Shown here piece after piece: positions 16,186-23,916 of a stretch of 64,000 nt of DNA. A program made the translations under genes and the position numbers. The stretch spans positions 124,001 through 188,000 of the forward strand of contig NZ_MAKX01000013.1 in NCBI RefSeq assembly GCF_001693415.1. Reading direction: 5' to 3'. Position 1 is the stretch's first letter. Each line of letters begins with the position of its first letter. The notes beneath the pieces were generated by a model that saw only the letters and a list, made by a program, of their open reading frames with translations, was not told the origin of the DNA and made no database searches. Source of the stretch: Tenacibaculum soleae (GTDB lineage: Bacteria > Bacteroidota > Bacteroidia > Flavobacteriales > Flavobacteriaceae).

Positions 16186-16412
16186 CCAATTGCACTACGT
16201 GCATAAATTTTTTAAGATACAGTTTTTCACATACAGTTTTATTAAAACAAATAACACCAATTGAGCGAATGCGATTATTTAAGGGTGGTTTAACGTTCTG
16301 ATGATAAAGTTGTTTATAATATATAATACGTTGCTTAAACGGTCTTATTTGCGTTCAGATGATAACATACAGCTTTATAAATAACATCACCAATTGCACT
16401 ACGTGCATAAAT
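16186..16412. repeat. 23-bp direct repeat pair and decayed relatives
   Basis: CCAATTGCACTACGTGCATAAAT occurs at 16186-16208 and 16390-16412. Its core, TGCACTACGTGCA, is palindromic. Between the copies a second, weaker pair occurs (CGTTCTGATGATAA near 16295 and CGTTCAGATGATAA near 16352, each followed by TTTATAA), plus two ACAGTTTT/ACATACAG fragments. No ORF is seen in 16057-16435. Confidence 0.8.
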
Positions 16413-16435
16413 ATTTTCAAAGTTTTTTAGGGTTT

Positions 16436-16472
16436 TTTGGTCGTTTAGTAAAGTTCAACATATTTAATTATA
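16436..16472 (+). promoter_or_regulatory. Phage promoter motif, class I copy 1 (late operon)
   Basis: TTTGGTCGTTTAGTAAAGTTC followed by AACATATTTAATTAT (16457-16471), 60 bases before the first late ORF. It is the only rightward copy of the class I motif and is the likely start of the long late transcript. Confidence 0.65.
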
Positions 16473-16530
16473 AGAAGCTTTACTTGTAGTGGAGCGCACA
16501 GTATAATTAAGTAAGAAAAAAAAGAGAAAG

Positions 16531-16647
16531 ATGAAGGAACAACTAAAGAAGGTAATGAGTTTAAATAACACCAATATTGAAGTAATTCAAGCACTAATAA
16601 CAAAGACCAAAGAGATTATGAATAGTGAGCGACCAACCAAAGATTAA
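16531..16647 (+). CDS. 38-aa first ORF of the late operon
   Basis: ATG at 16531 after a purine-rich AAAAAGAGAAAG; product MKEQLKKVMSLNNTNIEVIQ and 18 further residues, lysine-rich and probably helical. It overlaps the GTG start of the sigma-like gene by 23 bases, so it could couple translation of that gene. It may be a leader peptide or a small regulator. No homologue is recognised. Confidence 0.55.
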   Translation: MKEQLKKVMSLNNTNIEVIQALITKTKEIMNSERPTKD

Positions 16648-17116
16648 TATTAATGATTACAAAGATTTGATTCACGCAATTACGAATAAATTCAATCCAA
16701 AATACCGTGGTGAATTATTCAACGAATGTTACATTCAACTGCATCAATTAGCATTGAGATACACACCGAGTAAAGGAACTTTTCAAACGTATGCATATAT
16801 GCGTTTATATTACACTTGTTTGGACTTTATCCAAGATAATATACTAAACAATGAAAGTCTTGATGAAGTCCTTTATAATGAAGATAACAGCGTAATAAGT
16901 AAAGTTGATTTATTGGAATCTGAAGAAGCACTTGAAGATGATATTATCAATTCAGATTATTTAAAAAAGTATAAGGAGCAATTAACAGATATTCAAAAAT
17001 TCATCCAAGATAAATATTACTATGAAGGTATGAGTGTTGAAGAAATAATAACAGTATATCAAGATTTTCATCAAATTAAGAGTAAGAAAACGATATATAA
17101 ATTACTTAAAAGATAA
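16625..17116 (+). CDS. Third sigma-like phage protein (late operon regulator candidate)
   Basis: A 163-aa protein with GTG start at 16625. Residues 25-80 match sigma region 2: RGELFNECYIQLHQLALRYTP, SKGTFQTYAYMRLYYTCLDFI. The C-terminus (about 120-163) has a region 4-like helix-turn-helix (MSVEEIITVYQDFHQIKSKKTIYKLLKR) that is shorter than in true sigma factors. It resembles ECF-size phage late regulators. As the first full gene of the late operon it may form a positive loop. It is more diverged from the two early paralogues than these are from each other. Confidence 0.65.
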   Translation: MSDQPKININDYKDLIHAITNKFNPKYRGELFNECYIQLHQLALRYTPSKGTFQTYAYMRLYYTCLDFIQDNILNNESLDEVLYNEDNSVISKVDLLESEEALEDDIINSDYLKKYKEQLTDIQKFIQDKYYYEGMSVEEIITVYQDFHQIKSKKTIYKLLKR

Positions 17117-17120
17117 AAGA

Positions 17121-17354
17121 ATGACTTTATACCAACTAATCAACACACCAGAAAACCTTGGTGTAATAGTAAAGCTAGTAAAGAATAAAATACTGGTTGA
17201 TTCAACAGTATTACATCATTTATCAATTTATGATAAATATTATGAATTAGAAGGAACTAAAACAGAACGCTATAAATTACTTTCAAAGGAATTTAAAAAG
17301 CACCCAAAAACGATACAAAAAATAATAAAAAAGTTAAATCAAAATGCAAGATGA
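17121..17354 (+). CDS. Small basic phage protein with possible helix-turn-helix
   Basis: 77 aa, starting five bases after the sigma-like gene. The second half (ERYKLLSKEFKKHPKTIQKIIKKLNQ) looks like a helix-turn-helix: a helix, then KHPKTIQKIIKKL as recognition helix. It overlaps the next gene by 4 bp. Possibly a DNA-binding accessory factor; a packaging role is possible given the late operon. Not assigned. Confidence 0.6.
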   Translation: MTLYQLINTPENLGVIVKLVKNKILVDSTVLHHLSIYDKYYELEGTKTERYKLLSKEFKKHPKTIQKIIKKLNQNAR

Positions 17355-17668
17355 TAACATCAAAAGAATTAAGACCAGCATTATTTGAAGTAAGTGGTAA
17401 TTTAATTGGTATTAAATTATTCAATGATAAAAAAACTGCTGATACTATAATCAACCAAATCAAAGAAGATTTGACAAGTATTAAATCAATTAATAAAATT
17501 ACACTAAGTGTAAAACTTGAAGATTTTAATGATTATAGATTTGAAAACGGTTGTGTAATATTTGATTTACAAATGTTGGTAAGGTTCAACACCAGATACA
17601 ACGAAAAAGCAATTAAATTAATTAAAAAATATATCACTACAACATACGTAGCACCATTACCAGAATAA
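17351..17668 (+). CDS. Phage protein, unknown
   Basis: 105 aa, mixed alpha/beta by eye, no signal or membrane segment and no recognised motif. It overlaps the preceding gene by 4 bp (ATGA type) and precedes the nuclease-like gene by 24 bp, so it belongs to the same operon. Confidence 0.6.
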   Translation: MITSKELRPALFEVSGNLIGIKLFNDKKTADTIINQIKEDLTSIKSINKITLSVKLEDFNDYRFENGCVIFDLQMLVRFNTRYNEKAIKLIKKYITTTYVAPLPE

Positions 17669-17692
17669 AAAGATAGTATTAACCAATTAACA

Positions 17693-18181
17693 ATGAATTT
17701 TAATCAACACATAAATAAAGAAACAACGACAATTACCAATTTTTTCACAAATCAAAGTGATATTACAATTAATAAATTACTCAATGAAGGGTTCAATTGT
17801 TACGATGCAGTAATTACTTCAGCTTCAACCACATCTTCACATAAATTATTTGGTATAGTAGAAGCCAAAACAAGAGATATTAACCACGATACGCATCAAG
17901 GCGGTGTACTTATTCAATTAGATAAGTTAAACAGCGTTAAACAAGCCCTAAATGAAGCAAAAAGCTTACAAAAAAACTTAAATAAAACACTTAAATCTTA
18001 TTATTTAGTTCAATATAATGATTTCACCTATTTGTTTGACCTTGAATGTGTTGATTATGGTAAATTATATTCAAAATTATTACCAAAACACACGGCAAAA
18101 GATGGTTCAAATGAGTGGATTTATAAAGATATTTTTCTTCTTCAACCAGAACAAGCAATAATAACCACCAAAACCATATAA
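17693..18181 (+). CDS. PD-(D/E)XK nuclease-like phage protein
   Basis: 162 aa. The order NCYDAVIT (Asp), then LFGIVEAKTRD (Glu-x-Lys), then GGVLIQLDKLNSVKQALNEA (helix) and YYLVQYNDFTYLFDL (strand) fits the core of PD-(D/E)XK phosphodiesterase folds, where D, E and K bind the metal. Such small nucleases in phages act in recombination, end trimming or host DNA breakdown. The assignment rests on this motif order only and is an inference. It ends the first late segment; a hairpin terminator follows. Confidence 0.55.
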   Translation: MNFNQHINKETTTITNFFTNQSDITINKLLNEGFNCYDAVITSASTTSSHKLFGIVEAKTRDINHDTHQGGVLIQLDKLNSVKQALNEAKSLQKNLNKTLKSYYLVQYNDFTYLFDLECVDYGKLYSKLLPKHTAKDGSNEWIYKDIFLLQPEQAIITTKTI

Positions 18182-18194
18182 AATAATACAAGAA

Positions 18195-18218
18195 GCCACC
18201 AATTTTAGGTGGTTTTTT
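18195..18218 (+). terminator. Hairpin terminator before the head genes
   Basis: CCACC-AATTTTA-GGTGG followed by six T. It may be read through or may separate the regulatory segment from head genes. No promoter box is obvious in 18219-18297. Confidence 0.65.
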
Positions 18219-18297
18219 CATTCACAGAACATTCAAACGTTCCTTATTACCACTTCACACCAGATTCTTATGATATGAGTGTATCAAAGAACAAGGA

Positions 18298-19359
18298 ATG
18301 AATAAAGCAACAATATATATTAACGGTGTTATTGGTCAAGATACAAATCTTCTTGACTGCATAAGACAATTTAAGAGTTACGAAAACCCACAAGCGGTTG
18401 AAGTTGTAATTGATAGTGTTGGTGGTTGTGTTGATACTGGACTTTCAATTTTCAATTATTTAAGGAATTTACAAATACCAGTTACCACAATAGCAAAACA
18501 AGCTTACTCGATTGCAGCCAGTATTTATATGGCTGGTGATATTAGAATTGTTGAAGCTGGTGAAGCTAAAATTATGGTTCATTTCCCTTGGGCAAGTGTT
18601 GATGGTGGTGCAAACCATTTAGAAAGCGTTGCAAAGGAATTAAGAGCAATTGAGAAGGACTTTATCACATTTTATTCAACCTACACAAATATTGATACTG
18701 AAAGTATTAAAACACTTTTAGAAAATGAAACCTTTTTATCAAGTGAAGAAGCACTTGAAATTGGTATTGCTACGGAAATCAAACAACCACTTCAAGCGGT
18801 GGCGATTTATACAAATAATAAAGAAAAAGAAGAAAAAGAAATGACAAAAACAGAGAAATTTATGAATGCATTAAATGCGTTTTTCAATTCTGAAGATGCA
18901 GTTGAAAATGTTGAAGTGAATGCTTTAATGATTCAAGTTGCTAATGGTGATGTACTTGATTTTGCAGATTTAGAAGAAGGAGCAGAACCACAAGTTGGTG
19001 ATGTTGCAAAAGATTCAGAAGGTAAAGCAATTGAAGGTGAAAGAGTATTACCAGATGGTTCAACATTCATATTTGAAGCTGGTGAATTAAAAGAAATATT
19101 ACCAGTTGAAGAAGAAGGTGAACCAGCAGAAGATGAAGCTGAATCAACAGAAGATGAAATTGATGTTGAAGCATTATTAAGTGGAATTGAAGCAGCATTA
19201 TTTGCAAAACTTAGTGGAGCATTCAAACAAGAAAATGATGAATTAAAAGCTGAAATAAAAGCTTTAAAAAAATTGGTTGGAAGTGAAGAAGCAATTGTTG
19301 CAAGAACAAATTCAACAAACAAAACAAAAAATAACAAGGCAAACTATTTAAGAGCCTAA
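18298..19359 (+). CDS. ClpP-like prohead protease fused to a scaffold domain
   Basis: 353 aa. Residues 1-170 are a ClpP/S14-type fold: the Gly loop IDSVGGCVDTGLSIFNYL (38-55), the catalytic Ser75 in YSIAASIYMAGD and His95 in MVHFPWAS. Residues 180-353 are a very acidic, low-complexity and coiled-coil region (PVEEEGEPAEDEAES; NDELKAEIKALKKLVG) typical of a capsid scaffold. An in-frame ATG at 18841 after GAAAAAGAAGAAAAAGAA could give the scaffold alone. The enzyme should mature the prohead by cleaving scaffold. The major capsid gene follows. Confidence 0.88.
   Translation: MNKATIYINGVIGQDTNLLDCIRQFKSYENPQAVEVVIDSVGGCVDTGLSIFNYLRNLQIPVTTIAKQAYSIAASIYMAGDIRIVEAGEAKIMVHFPWASVDGGANHLESVAKELRAIEKDFITFYSTYTNIDTESIKTLLENETFLSSEEALEIGIATEIKQPLQAVAIYTNNKEKEEKEMTKTEKFMNALNAFFNSEDAVENVEVNALMIQVANGDVLDFADLEEGAEPQVGDVAKDSEGKAIEGERVLPDGSTFIFEAGELKEILPVEEEGEPAEDEAESTEDEIDVEALLSGIEAALFAKLSGAFKQENDELKAEIKALKKLVGSEEAIVARTNSTNKTKNNKANYLRA
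18841..19359 (+). CDS. Candidate nested scaffold protein (internal start)
   Basis: In-frame with the protease gene from codon 182 (MTKTEKFMNALNAFFNSED). A strongly purine-rich tract precedes the ATG, resembling A-rich initiation regions in Bacteroidota. Nested protease/scaffold genes are known from lambda (C/Nu3) and relatives. The product would be 172 aa, acidic with a C-terminal coiled coil. Evidence is the start context only. Confidence 0.4.
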   Translation: MTKTEKFMNALNAFFNSEDAVENVEVNALMIQVANGDVLDFADLEEGAEPQVGDVAKDSEGKAIEGERVLPDGSTFIFEAGELKEILPVEEEGEPAEDEAESTEDEIDVEALLSGIEAALFAKLSGAFKQENDELKAEIKALKKLVGSEEAIVARTNSTNKTKNNKANYLRA

Positions 19360-19424
19360 AAAAATTTCAACTAGCTATTCTTATACAAACACGTTAGTTG
19401 ATGAAATAGAAAAAAAAGAAAAAA

Positions 19425-20336
19425 ATGGCATACGATTTAACAAATTTTAGCGACTATATCGCAAGAGAAAATGCGGTATTAACAAAAACATTATTTGCTG
19501 GTGGTGATACTGGTAAATTCGCTTTATTTATGGGAGGTGTAAAGGGTTCAACTACTGTACCACACTTATCTGGTGAAGCAACATTACAATCTGGTTCTTG
19601 TGCAACACCACAAGGAGATACACAAATAAATGAAGTTACATTAACGGTAAAACCTTTTACAGTTTTTGAATCATTTTGTGAAGATGATTTACAAAATAAA
19701 TTACCAAATACAGTTTTAGCCCCTGGTTCAAACAACGGTGACAAATTAACTTGGGAAGAACAAATTGTTGCAAATAAAATTGCATCAATCCAAGAAAAAC
19801 TTGAATTAACTTATTGGCAAGGTGATACAAATGGAACGCACAATTTATTTGATGGTTATATCAAAAAAGCTGATGCTGATTCAAACGTAATTGAAGGTAA
19901 TACTTCAAGTGCAACATCAATCACAAAGAATAATGTAAAAGAATTAATTGAAGATATGCGTATTGCTTCACCAGCTAAGGTAAAGAGAAGCAAAGAGTAC
20001 GTAACACTTGTTGGTGATGATGTATTTGATATGTACATATCAAAAGAAAAAGCTGATAATTTATATCACTATAAACCAGAACACGATGAAGGTATTTATA
20101 ATATCGGAGGTGGTCAAGGTGCATTAATTAGAGTTTACGGACTTGATGGAACTGGAAGAATGTTTTCAAGCGTTGGAGCGAATTTTATAGTTGGTTCAGA
20201 TGCACAAGGTGAAGCTGATGTTGCTGATGTATTTTATGATAAAGTATCGGATAAAATGCACATAAGAGTAAAAGGAAAAGCTGGTGTTGTAATTAGTAAT
20301 GCTGATGAAATCGTTGAATTTACATTAAGTGTATAA
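19425..20336 (+). CDS. Major capsid protein
   Basis: 303 aa, placed directly after the protease-scaffold gene, as expected for a HK97-fold capsid. Visible features: an N-terminal helix (LTNFSDYIARENAVLTKTLF), a central segment with WEEQIVANKIASIQEKLELTYWQGD resembling the spine-helix/E-loop surroundings of this family, and the late GVVISNADEIVEF strand. No transmembrane or signal sequence. Composition (few Cys, many Gly/Asp/Thr) fits a shell protein. The identification is by synteny plus size. Confidence 0.75.
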   Translation: MAYDLTNFSDYIARENAVLTKTLFAGGDTGKFALFMGGVKGSTTVPHLSGEATLQSGSCATPQGDTQINEVTLTVKPFTVFESFCEDDLQNKLPNTVLAPGSNNGDKLTWEEQIVANKIASIQEKLELTYWQGDTNGTHNLFDGYIKKADADSNVIEGNTSSATSITKNNVKELIEDMRIASPAKVKRSKEYVTLVGDDVFDMYISKEKADNLYHYKPEHDEGIYNIGGGQGALIRVYGLDGTGRMFSSVGANFIVGSDAQGEADVADVFYDKVSDKMHIRVKGKAGVVISNADEIVEFTLSV

Positions 20337-20371
20337 TTCAAATTAACAATAAAATTTAATAACAAAACAAA

Positions 20372-20404
20372 AATTAATGGGGTGTTAATTCACCCCAATT
20401 AATT
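20372..20404 (+). terminator. Hairpin between capsid gene and next structural gene
   Basis: AATTAATGGGGTG-TTAATT-CACCCCAATTAATT, stem of 13 pairs with one bulge, no strong T run. It could reduce read-through or protect the very abundant capsid mRNA. Confidence 0.6.
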
Positions 20405-20422
20405 ATAAAATATATAAAACAA

Positions 20423-20998
20423 ATGGCTTGTAATAATAATAAATTAAAAGAAGGTATTTTATTTGACTGTGCTGATACACCAATTAAAGGGTTATCTGGT
20501 CAAAGAGGTGTAATTATAAATTATTCTGATATTGACAAAGCTGGTAGTACTGTAAACGGTGCAACAATTACTGACTTAGTAACAACAGCAAGTGGTATAT
20601 CAATTGAATGGTATAAAGAATTAGCAAGTGTGGCATCAAGTTACGCTTCAAATTCTGAAGATGTTGATGGATTTTCACATTCATTTTTGTCAAGATTATC
20701 AACTACTTCAGCAGAAAATGCAGAACGTGCAAATGAACTTAAAAATGGGCGTTTTATCGTAATTGTTGAAACTGAATACAAAGGTGCTAATGGTACTGAT
20801 GGATTCAAGGCTTATGGTTGGGATGCAGGTCTTGAATTATCTGAAATGTCACAAGGAAGTAATGAAAATTCTGGAAGTATGTTGTTCACATTATCTACTA
20901 GAGAAGGAACAGTTGAACAATATCCATATAACGTATTCTTAGAAAGTGATTATAGTACATCTAAAGCAACGTTTGACGCTTTATTTGCTAACGTTTAA
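20423..20998 (+). CDS. Structural protein, possibly the tail tube protein
   Basis: 191 aa, Gly/Ser/Asn-rich, beta-strand-rich by eye, with short repeated strand-turn patterns (INYSDIDKAGS; FIVIVETEYKGANGTDGFKAYGWDAGLELSEMS). Size and composition fit a long-tailed phage tail tube protein, and the gene sits next to the capsid gene and is framed by hairpins on both sides, as is usual for highly expressed virion proteins. A head decoration protein is the main alternative. Confidence 0.5.
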   Translation: MACNNNKLKEGILFDCADTPIKGLSGQRGVIINYSDIDKAGSTVNGATITDLVTTASGISIEWYKELASVASSYASNSEDVDGFSHSFLSRLSTTSAENAERANELKNGRFIVIVETEYKGANGTDGFKAYGWDAGLELSEMSQGSNENSGSMLFTLSTREGTVEQYPYNVFLESDYSTSKATFDALFANV

Positions 20999-21034
20999 GA
21001 AACGAAAAACAACTAAAATAACACAATAATAATT

Positions 21035-21061
21035 GGCTGATAGGGTAACACCAATTCAGCC
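21035..21061 (+). terminator. Weak hairpin after the putative tube protein gene
   Basis: GGCTGA ... TCAGCC stem with a 15-base loop followed by TTTATT, 37 bases past the stop codon. Confidence 0.5.
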
Positions 21062-21085
21062 TTTATTACATCATAAAAATTAGAT

Positions 21086-21541
21086 ATGGAAATACAAGAA
21101 ATATTAAAAAGTTCAAATAAAATAATCAAAGAATATATTCAAGTTCTGGCAGATGATTATAAAGATTTGACAAAAAGAAATGTTTGTACAAGTTGTCCTT
21201 CAGATATTCAAAATATGCTTAATTTTTTAAAAAAACATTATAAGGTGGTGAATTTTGAATTGGCAAAACCTAGTGTAATTTATAAATTAAAAAAAGGTAG
21301 TTCAATAACAATATCAAATTCAACACTTACTGATGAATTAGCAATTGAATTTTTAAAATTACGTAAAGAACGTATTAAATTATTTTCAAAATATCCTTCA
21401 AATTGGCTTGAATTAATTGGTGAAATAGAAGAACCAATTAAACCAAAAAGAAAATACACAAAGAGAAAAACAACAGCAAAAAAACCTTGTACTAGTTGTA
21501 AAAAAAATAACAAAAAAACTAATACAGATGGAAAAAAATAA
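21086..21541 (+). CDS. Phage protein with two CTSC motifs and a basic tail
   Basis: 151 aa. An N-terminal helical region has CTSCPSDI (about residues 34-41). The C-terminus is very basic (KPKRKYTKRKTTAKKP) and contains CTSCKKNNKK. Paired CxxC motifs in distant positions suggest zinc binding, and the basic tail suggests nucleic acid contact, for example near the portal or terminase. The stop overlaps the portal start by one base, so it is co-translated with the portal. No family recognised. Confidence 0.6.
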   Translation: MEIQEILKSSNKIIKEYIQVLADDYKDLTKRNVCTSCPSDIQNMLNFLKKHYKVVNFELAKPSVIYKLKKGSSITISNSTLTDELAIEFLKLRKERIKLFSKYPSNWLELIGEIEEPIKPKRKYTKRKTTAKKPCTSCKKNNKKTNTDGKK

Positions 21542-22662
21542 TGAAAATACACTTCAACAAAGTAAAAGATTCAATTCTAAATGTAAAACTGGATAAACGA
21601 ACAGAAGTTTTTAATTGGGGTCTTGATAACTCATTTCCATCATTAATTGAAATACTTGTAAATCATAGTGTTACCAGTAAGAATTGCATCAATAAGGTTG
21701 CCAAGGCGATATATGGTAAATCATTTGGTAAAATTGGTAATATTATTATTAATAGTGATGGTCAAACGCTTAATGAAGTGTTAAGAATAGCTTCACGAGA
21801 ATATGCAAAGCACAACAACGTATTTTTTCATATTACATATAATGGTGAATTAAGAATTAAAGCAATTAAGGTAATACCAGCAACATCCGTAAGGGTTGGT
21901 AAATCTGATGATTTGGGCTATTCTGGTAAATTTATTGTTTATGATAATTGGAATAAAGAAAATGGTAAAATTGATGCGGATAAATTCAGAGTTTATGACA
22001 AATTCAACCCATTAAAAAATGTAATTGAAGCACAAATTGAAAAAGCTGGTTCAATTCTTAATTACAAAGGGCAAATTTTACACCTTCAAAAAGACACAAA
22101 TTCAATCTATTCATTACCAGATTTATTTGCGGTTCAAAATGAAGCATTATTACAAAAAAATTCACAAATTTTTAGGGCAAACGGTGCTGAAAGAGGTTTT
22201 TTAAATAATAAAGTAATAGTTGTACAACCATTCGCAAATGATGATGACAGAAGGACGTTTAAAAATACCATTAAGGAAATTCAAGGTGCTGAAAATGCTG
22301 GTACAACAACATTGCTTGAATCTAGTCAAATGGCAGATGATTTAAGTAATCAATTTAAAGTTGAAGACCTTACAAGTAATTATAATGATAAATTATTTGA
22401 ATATTCGGATAAACAAGCGAAGCAAAATATAACAGAGGCGTTTGGTGTACCATTAATACTAGTTGATACATCAAGTGATGGAATGTTTGGAAATAGTGGT
22501 GAAATGCTTAAACAAGCAAAGCTTCAGTTGTGGGAAAGTAGAGAAGAAGAACGTAATCAAATTGAAGAAATATTTCAAAAATTGATGTCAAATTACGCAG
22601 AACCAATTGAAGGTGAATTAATAATAATCAACCCAAACCAAAGACCACAAAAATATGAATAA
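21541..22662 (+). CDS. Portal protein
   Basis: 373 aa, HK97/SPP1-type portal by pattern: an N-terminal domain with FNWGLDNSFPSLIEIL and CINKVAKAIYGKSFG, a central wing, and the C-terminal helices KQAKQNITEAFGVPLILVDT and EMLKQAKLQLWESREEERNQIEEIFQKL, characteristic of phage portals. It forms the dodecameric DNA channel at the capsid vertex. It is unusual that it lies upstream of the terminase genes by five genes. Confidence 0.82.
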   Translation: MKIHFNKVKDSILNVKLDKRTEVFNWGLDNSFPSLIEILVNHSVTSKNCINKVAKAIYGKSFGKIGNIIINSDGQTLNEVLRIASREYAKHNNVFFHITYNGELRIKAIKVIPATSVRVGKSDDLGYSGKFIVYDNWNKENGKIDADKFRVYDKFNPLKNVIEAQIEKAGSILNYKGQILHLQKDTNSIYSLPDLFAVQNEALLQKNSQIFRANGAERGFLNNKVIVVQPFANDDDRRTFKNTIKEIQGAENAGTTTLLESSQMADDLSNQFKVEDLTSNYNDKLFEYSDKQAKQNITEAFGVPLILVDTSSDGMFGNSGEMLKQAKLQLWESREEERNQIEEIFQKLMSNYAEPIEGELIIINPNQRPQKYE

Positions 22663-23167
22663 TATAATTACAGCAAAAGAATTTGCAGAGTATAGAAATA
22701 TATCTAAAAAAATTGATGAAGGTAAAATTAACGAGTGTATAAAATTGGCACAAAGTGTTGATTTATTTGATGTGTTAAATGATTTTTATTTTGATTTATT
22801 ACAAGGCGTAAACGAGCCAGAATACAACGAATTAATGAGTGGTGGTACATTTACTTCAGAAGGTAAAAACTATTACCAAGAAGGGCTAAAAAGCTTATTA
22901 GCTGATTACACTTATTCAAGATATATATATGTAATTAATACAAATCATACAAGTTTTGGGTATCAGCAAAAATACACAGAAGATTCACAACCAGTTGATA
23001 GAAATTTTATTAAAGATGTTGTAAAGCAAACACAAATTGATGCAAGTATTAAATTCAAAATGATTGATAAATATCTTCAAACAAATAAAGCAATATTTCC
23101 AAGATATTCAAATAATAATAATCCAGATATTAACACATTTGGTCAAAGATTTACAATAATAAAATGA
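22655..23167 (+). CDS. Head-tail connector (adaptor) candidate
   Basis: 170 aa, largely helical (KKIDEGKINECIKLAQSVDLFDVLNDFYFDLLQ), overlapping the portal stop by 8 bp and the next gene by 4 bp. Size, helical bundle prediction and position right after the portal fit the adaptor protein family that binds the portal (gp6/gp15-like; DUF6712-type in Bacteroidota phages from memory). Not proven by motif. Confidence 0.6.
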   Translation: MNNIITAKEFAEYRNISKKIDEGKINECIKLAQSVDLFDVLNDFYFDLLQGVNEPEYNELMSGGTFTSEGKNYYQEGLKSLLADYTYSRYIYVINTNHTSFGYQQKYTEDSQPVDRNFIKDVVKQTQIDASIKFKMIDKYLQTNKAIFPRYSNNNNPDINTFGQRFTIIK

Positions 23168-23556
23168 TTCCAGAAACACAAAAAGCATTTGCTGATGCAT
23201 TACCGTATTTATTAACCTTTGTAACTGGTGTAGGTGTTTGGTTTAAAGACAAAATAGCAACCAAATTAGGTATCAAAAAAAAAGAAAATGATGTTGATAA
23301 TTCAAGTTTAAATAATGTTCAAAAAAACTTGGATATATATCAAGAAATGGTTGAAGATTTAAGCGAAAAATACAAACAACGCATCAAAGATATTGAAGAT
23401 TCATTTGATGCTTCAATGTTACGTTTACAAGCTGATTTAAGGGCTTTACAAGCACTAAATGAAAAGTTTAGTAAGATTATAGAAGAACAGAAGGAAATAA
23501 TCAGAAAACAAGCAAAAAGTCTTAAATATTTCCAAGATAAATATGAAAGTGAATAA
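23164..23556 (+). CDS. Phage protein with N-terminal membrane segment and coiled coil
   Basis: 130 aa. A hydrophobic helix at about 8-26 (DALPYLLTFVTGVGVWF) is followed by a long coiled coil from about residue 50 to the end (NVQKNLDIYQEMVEDLSEKYKQ and onward). This topology fits an inner-membrane spanin or a holin-accessory protein, although a virion role is possible because of its place between connector and fibre genes. Coupled to the upstream gene through ATGA overlap. Confidence 0.55.
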   Translation: MIPETQKAFADALPYLLTFVTGVGVWFKDKIATKLGIKKKENDVDNSSLNNVQKNLDIYQEMVEDLSEKYKQRIKDIEDSFDASMLRLQADLRALQALNEKFSKIIEEQKEIIRKQAKSLKYFQDKYESE

Positions 23557-23578
23557 CAACAAAAAAAAATAATAATGA

Positions 23579-23914
23579 ATGATATTAATTAACACAATTG
23601 GAAGTGATTATTTCAGCTTAAACGGTACAACATACGCAAAGATATATCAACCACTTAAACAAGGTGATAATAACGTTGGAATTTATAATGTAAATGATAC
23701 TAAACTTCAATTAATAAATAGTACAAATTATACTGAATTTAAAATTAATGGTATTAATTATAATTCACAAGATGATGTAATTGATGCGTTATTACCAGTA
23801 ATTTATAAAATGGGTGGTAATAATGTCGAACAATTTAGGAATATAATAGCAAGTACAACACCACCTAGTGGTATCCCAGCAGATGGTGATGAATGGGTAA
23901 TTTATGAAATTTAA
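23579..23914 (+). CDS. Small structural protein, possible fibre/adhesin base
   Basis: 111 aa, beta-rich and Gly/Asn-rich, no membrane segment. It ends with PPSGIPADGDEWVIYEI, a short Gly/Pro-rich segment found as a linker in phage fibre proteins. It lies three bases before the large GH16 protein and is probably its partner or an N-terminal piece of the same fibre. Start at the second ATG (23579), because the first ATG nearby opens a five-codon frame. Confidence 0.5.
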   Translation: MILINTIGSDYFSLNGTTYAKIYQPLKQGDNNVGIYNVNDTKLQLINSTNYTEFKINGINYNSQDDVIDALLPVIYKMGGNNVEQFRNIIASTTPPSGIPADGDEWVIYEI

Positions 23915-23916
23915 AG

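Noticed and set aside
18933..19337. Antisense ORF opposite the scaffold region
   Set aside because: It is a Ser-rich shadow of the Glu/Ala-rich repeats on the coding strand. The same applies to other antisense ORFs opposite thrB, capsid, tape measure and nosZ.
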